Of a DNA stretch of 64,000 nt, positions 61,297 through 64,000 are shown in pieces. The notes under the pieces were generated by a model. It was not told where the DNA came from. It saw nothing but the letters and a program-made list of their open reading frames with translations, and searched no databases. Numbering within the stretch: the stretch's first letter is position 1; each line of letters begins with the position of its first letter. A program made the translations under genes and the position numbers. This stretch comes from MVRV01 sp964469905 (GTDB lineage: Bacteria > Desulfobacterota > Syntrophia > Syntrophales > Smithellaceae). The stretch is from contig CAYXZW010000012.1 of NCBI GenBank assembly GCA_964469905.1, positions 5,862 through 69,861 on the forward strand, read 5' to 3'.

Positions 61297-61752
61297 GTGT
61301 CTGTAATTGGCGAGAATATCGATGCGTATTGCTTGAAATGTAAGCTGGTACTTGCTCACGTTATTATGTTCAAGGTTGGTGAAACCGTAAGCAAGGTCAA
61401 ATGTAATACCTGTAATGCGGAACACAAATTCCGTCCGGAAAAAACAGCAGCAAAAAAACCTTCCGTCAGCAAGGTTGCCAGACCACTAACCTTGAAAGAG
61501 TCGATGGCGAAAAGGGCAGCTGCCGCTAAAATCCAGGAAAATAATGCTCCAATGAAGTGGGATATCAGAAGCCGCAGCAGGGATAGCGCAATAGCTGTCA
61601 AGGATTACTCCATTCACAATCAATACCGATCTAAAGATATAATCAATCATTCCGTCTTCGGTTTGGGTTATGTTGAGCGTATCGTTTCTGATAAAAGCAT
61701 GGACGTCTTGTTTAAAGACGCAGTTAAACTAATGGCCATGAATATCACATAA
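61297..61752 (+). CDS. Zinc-ribbon protein of unknown function
   Basis: A 151-residue protein with a GTG start behind AAAGGAG. Residues ~12-40 form a zinc ribbon (AYCLKCKLVLAHVIMF ... VKCNTCNAEHKFRP, C-x2-C and C-x2-C). A lysine/alanine-rich linker follows (EKTAAKKPSVSKVARPLTLKESMAKRAAAAK). A small C-terminal domain reads HSVFGLGYVERIVSDKSMDVLFKDAVKLMAM, a pattern I remember from several deltaproteobacterial proteins of unknown role. It has no signal peptide. Binding of nucleic acid is possible from the ribbon and basic linker but is not shown. Confidence 0.75.
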   Translation: MSVIGENIDAYCLKCKLVLAHVIMFKVGETVSKVKCNTCNAEHKFRPEKTAAKKPSVSKVARPLTLKESMAKRAAAAKIQENNAPMKWDIRSRSRDSAIAVKDYSIHNQYRSKDIINHSVFGLGYVERIVSDKSMDVLFKDAVKLMAMNIT

Positions 61753-61806
61753 GATTTCCAGGAAAGAATAATCTAACCATTATGGTTTAATTTCATTATT
61801 TTTTTC

Positions 61807-61836
61807 TTGACTTTTTCCAACCATTTGCACTATATG
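61807..61836 (+). promoter_or_regulatory. Putative promoter of the Phe-leader/ABC transporter operon
   Basis: TTGACT (61807-61812) and TATATG (61831-61836) are spaced 18 bases apart, so transcription would begin near 61843, just before the leader peptide's ribosome site. The -10 is a four-of-six match, so this is tentative. Confidence 0.45.
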
Positions 61837-61855
61837 CCGCAGGTAAGAGGTCATT

Positions 61856-61945
61856 ATGAATATGAGTAAAAAAATATTTTCTTATCAGGCAGCTTTTTTT
61901 TATTTTTTTAGCTTTAGCGCCAGGGTCTGCCTGACAGGATCATGA
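61856..61945 (+). CDS. Phe-rich leader peptide of a transcription attenuator (29 aa)
   Basis: An ATG with AAGAGG five bases upstream opens a 29-codon ORF ending at TGA 61943-61945. It contains six Phe and two Tyr codons; the run AAFFYFFSFS lies at residues 12-21. This resembles the pheA and pheM leader peptides of E. coli in length and composition. Stalling of a ribosome on the Phe codons would cover TCAGGCAG (61885-61892) and decide which downstream hairpin forms. It is too short to be found by ordinary ORF calling. Its use as a leader is inferred from its layout with the following terminator. Confidence 0.85.
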   Translation: MNMSKKIFSYQAAFFYFFSFSARVCLTGS

Positions 61946-62003
61946 CCATTAACAATGGGTAATGAACCGTGGGCAGCTGAGTTACAGCCCACGGTTTTTT
62001 TTT
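61885..62003 (+). promoter_or_regulatory. Attenuator: competing hairpins and intrinsic terminator before the ABC transporter genes
   Basis: Segment 1 TCAGGCAG (61885-61892) is a perfect inverted copy of segment 2 CTGCCTGA (61927-61934). Segment 2 can instead pair with segment 3 GGGCAG (61971-61976). Segment 3 belongs to the 5' side of the terminator, AACCGTGGGC (61965-61974) paired with GCCCACGGTT (61987-61996), followed by T9. This is the classic 1:2/3:4 versus 2:3 arrangement. A stall at Phe codons between segments 1 and 2 would free segment 2 to pair with 3 and prevent termination. The folding was done by eye. Confidence 0.82.
61965..62003 (+). terminator. Attenuator terminator
   Basis: A perfect 10-bp stem (AACCGTGGGC with GCCCACGGTT) around a 12-base loop and nine T residues, 50 bases before the solute-binding protein gene. 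Its position in a leader, downstream of a Phe-rich ORF, marks it as an attenuator rather than an end-of-gene terminator. Confidence 0.92.
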
Positions 62004-62054
62004 GCCGTAAATTTAAGCAAGGCGAAAATCTAATGCGCAAAATAGGGGGGCAAA

Positions 62055-63257
62055 ATGAAAAAGATTAATATTCTGACTGTAATAATAGCATCATTATTTT
62101 TGCTGGCCGGTTATACGACAGGGCAGGCCAAAACAATTAAAGTTGGAGCAGCAATAAATATGACCGGTCCGGCTTCCAGCTGGGGTCAGTTTCATGAAAA
62201 AGGCACGCGCGATTATTTCCGCTATGTCAACGAAGTTAAAGGTGGTGTGTACGGCAACAAGATTGAGATGATTTCCGTAGATACGGCATACAAAGTACCC
62301 GAAGCAGTTGCCGCTGTCCAGAAATTTGCCCTCCAGGATAAAGTGGATATAATTGCCACTTGGGGTGCCGGAGAAGGCCTGGCTGCTAAACCGATAGTAC
62401 AGAAATATAAAATACCCACAATCAATTATTCGACCAGTTGGGAAATTCTGGAAAAACCATTTGAATATATGTATCTGCCTTTTGGCAGCTATAAGATGGA
62501 TTGTCAGGCCGTTCTGGAATACATCAGGGTAATCCACAAAGGAAAGGATGCACCCAAGGTTGGTCTGCTCACTTATAATAATGCCTACGGCCGGTCGATT
62601 CACGAACCGAGCAAGGAATATGCAGCAAAACTGAAAATCAATATCGTGGCCATTGAAGAATTTCCCCCGAAGACAGTTGATCTGAATACGGAACTGCTTC
62701 GCCTGCAGAAAGCCGGAGCCGAGTATATCTTTATCCAAATGCTGCCGTCAGCCATCATCACCGCTTTCAAGAGTGCCGATCGCATTAACTATAATCCCTT
62801 ATTTCTAGGAACATGGACATCAACTGATCCGGATTTTTTCAAAATGAGCAAAGGATTAATTCGCGATCGCTTTTTAATTCAATTCCCGGGGATTCTGCCG
62901 ACAGATAAAGCTGAAGGGATGAAGGTAATGAAGGAGCTTTGGAAGCGTTATAAAACAGTGGATAAATTTGATGCATCATACTGGGAAGGTGTCGCGGTAG
63001 GTATGATCATGGAGAGAGCCTTCACCCGAGCTTATGAGAAGACTAAAGTGATCAACCCGGAAACTATAAACGCGGCTATGGAATCATTCCGAAACGAAGA
63101 TTTTGGCGGCCTGATACCCAAAGTTACTTATACTAAAGATGATCATGGAGCATCATTCACCGCCCGCATGGTTAAAGTTACAGAGGACGGAACATATGTA
63201 CCATTGACTAATTTTTATGTGCCGGGGAAGGATAAAATTAAATTAATCAAGAAGTAG
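62055..63257 (+). CDS. Liv-type ABC transporter substrate-binding protein
   Basis: A 400-residue periplasmic binding protein (fold type I, LivK-like) with a signal peptide (KINILTVIIASLFLLAGYTTGQA). It shows IKVGAAINMTGPASSWGQFHEKGTRDYFRYVNE, KIEMISVDTAYKVPEAVAAVQKFA, VGLLTYNNAYGRS and FLGTWTSTDPDFF. It binds a small ligand and delivers it to the membrane permeases. The upstream Phe-leader attenuator suggests the ligand could be phenylalanine or another aromatic amino acid (inference). The ATPase gene follows after 45 bases. Confidence 0.92.
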   Translation: MKKINILTVIIASLFLLAGYTTGQAKTIKVGAAINMTGPASSWGQFHEKGTRDYFRYVNEVKGGVYGNKIEMISVDTAYKVPEAVAAVQKFALQDKVDIIATWGAGEGLAAKPIVQKYKIPTINYSTSWEILEKPFEYMYLPFGSYKMDCQAVLEYIRVIHKGKDAPKVGLLTYNNAYGRSIHEPSKEYAAKLKINIVAIEEFPPKTVDLNTELLRLQKAGAEYIFIQMLPSAIITAFKSADRINYNPLFLGTWTSTDPDFFKMSKGLIRDRFLIQFPGILPTDKAEGMKVMKELWKRYKTVDKFDASYWEGVAVGMIMERAFTRAYEKTKVINPETINAAMESFRNEDFGGLIPKVTYTKDDHGASFTARMVKVTEDGTYVPLTNFYVPGKDKIKLIKK

Positions 63258-63302
63258 ATTAACTGTGAAGAGTATTAATAATAATCTTTCAGAAGGAATT
63301 TC

Positions 63303-64000
63303 ATGAAAGCTTTTCGTGGCCGGCCCTCAATTTTCAGCGACCGGCGGGAAGAAGATAAAAAAGCCGAACTGGTCATAAAAGATTTACGTTTGAACTTTGG
63401 CGGCGTTATTGCGGTCAAGGATGTCGATCTTGCTGTCCATACCGGTGAATTAATGGCGATTATCGGTCCTAATGGAGCCGGTAAAACAAGTTTGCTCAAC
63501 TGTATTACCGGCTTTTACCATCCGCAAAAAGGTCAGATCATTTTCAATGGCCAGGATATTACCAACTTGCATACTCATGCACTGGTTTCCGTTGGTATTG
63601 GAAGAACATTTCAAAACATCGAATTATTTCCGGGAATGACTGTGCTGGCCAATATGACACTGGCACGCCATATTCATTGTCATTATAGTTTTCTTCGTTC
63701 CTGTTTATTTTCCGGGGCGGTAAGAAAAGAGGAAATCCGCCATCGGCAAATTCTGGAAGAAATAATAGACTTTCTGGAAATGCAAGCAATCCGTAAAAAA
63801 ACTGTCGGATCGCTGCCCTATGGAATGATGAAAAGAGTGGAATTGGGAAGGGCTCTGGCTTTGGAACCACGTTTGCTCATACTAGATGAGCCTTTTGCCG
63901 GAATGAATCTGGAAGAAAAAGAAGATATGGTTCGTTTCCTTCTGGAATTAAATCAAACCTGGGGGCTCACGATGATTTTAGTTGAACATGATATGTCCAT
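63303..64000 (+). CDS. Liv-type ABC transporter ATP-binding protein (LivG-like), 3' truncated by window end
   Basis: An ATG at 63303 opens a frame that stays open to the window end (about 232 residues). It shows LNFGGVIAVKDVDLAVHTGELMAIIGPNGAGKTSLLNCITGFYHP (Walker A), GIGRTFQNIELFPGMTVLANM (Q-loop region), a signature YGMMKRVELGRALALEP that lacks the usual LSGGQ, Walker B LLILDEPFAGMN, and VEHDMS. LivG-type proteins energise branched-chain or aromatic amino-acid importers. Some 30 residues, probably followed by the permease genes, lie beyond the edge. Confidence 0.93.
   Translation, partial: MKAFRGRPSIFSDRREEDKKAELVIKDLRLNFGGVIAVKDVDLAVHTGELMAIIGPNGAGKTSLLNCITGFYHPQKGQIIFNGQDITNLHTHALVSVGIGRTFQNIELFPGMTVLANMTLARHIHCHYSFLRSCLFSGAVRKEEIRHRQILEEIIDFLEMQAIRKKTVGSLPYGMMKRVELGRALALEPRLLILDEPFAGMNLEEKEDMVRFLLELNQTWGLTMILVEHDMS

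Overview
The window looks like a chromosomal segment of a Desulfobacterota (deltaproteobacterial) anaerobe, most likely of the Syntrophales (Smithella/Syntrophus) type. This is inferred from moderate GC with AT-rich spacers, a bacterial gene repertoire without respiratory genes in view, a crotonase and Fe-dependent alcohol dehydrogenase suited to syntrophic/fermentative metabolism, MtnX-like and DUF82 proteins, a CoA-transferase/GNAT fusion, and a c-di-AMP riboswitch. The assignment is by recognition only. Almost all DNA is coding. There are two tRNAs (Pro-UGG, Met-CAU), no rRNA, no CRISPR, no intact insertion sequence and no prophage.

Layout. 1-6367 (+): end of coaBC, family-4 uracil-DNA glycosylase, the membrane pair NfeD/SPFH with a small LiaF-like protein, a HAD phosphatase, an aminotransferase and an ECH1-like crotonase. 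6434-9005 (-): acylphosphatase, ligA and a small unknown. 9265-11175 (+): phosphoesterase, HIT protein, LapA-like and DUF82 proteins. 11269-15090 (-): an EF-G paralogue, a CDF metal exporter and a hotdog thioesterase. 15366-16718 (+): pcnB, with a GC-richer composition. 16801-20695 (-): a translationally coupled ABC exporter and transglutaminase operon. 20878-24634 (+): psd-pssA (phosphatidylethanolamine), rsmD-coaD and an aminotransferase. 24714-33478 (+): a PurF-like paralogue, ispG, proS, a bifunctional relA/spoT, an amidase, rph-rdgB, then tRNA-Pro.

33865-35985 holds a c-di-AMP (ydaO/yuaA) riboswitch whose expression platform overlaps the ribosome-binding site of the potassium transporter kup. 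36081-43533 has a ketopantoate reductase-like gene, Fe-ADH, cstA, a DUF59-like gene, an unrecognised conserved-looking protein and a hydroxyacid dehydrogenase. 43789-54800 has a lipoprotein version of Ppx/GppA, a DUF4337 protein, pgm/manB-accC, a Nudix protein, an alpha/beta hydrolase, tRNA-Met, an FG-GAP repeat protein, a CoA-transferase/GNAT fusion and a hemolysin III protein. 54991-64000 has purB, a small Cys-rich secreted protein, nadB, tsaD, a palindromic repeat element, rsmA, a zinc-ribbon protein, and a Liv-type ABC transporter that runs off the end.

The most interesting regulatory find precedes that last transporter. A 29-codon Phe/Tyr-rich leader peptide (61856-61945) is followed by mutually exclusive hairpins ending in a strong intrinsic terminator. 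This is a complete textbook attenuator placed in front of a Liv-type solute-binding protein gene, and it suggests that the transporter is controlled by phenylalanyl-tRNA charging and may import aromatic amino acids. Other points worth following are a PurF paralogue without its glutaminase cysteine, a CoA-transferase domain without its catalytic glutamate fused to an acetyltransferase, and a membrane-anchored Ppx/GppA phosphatase.
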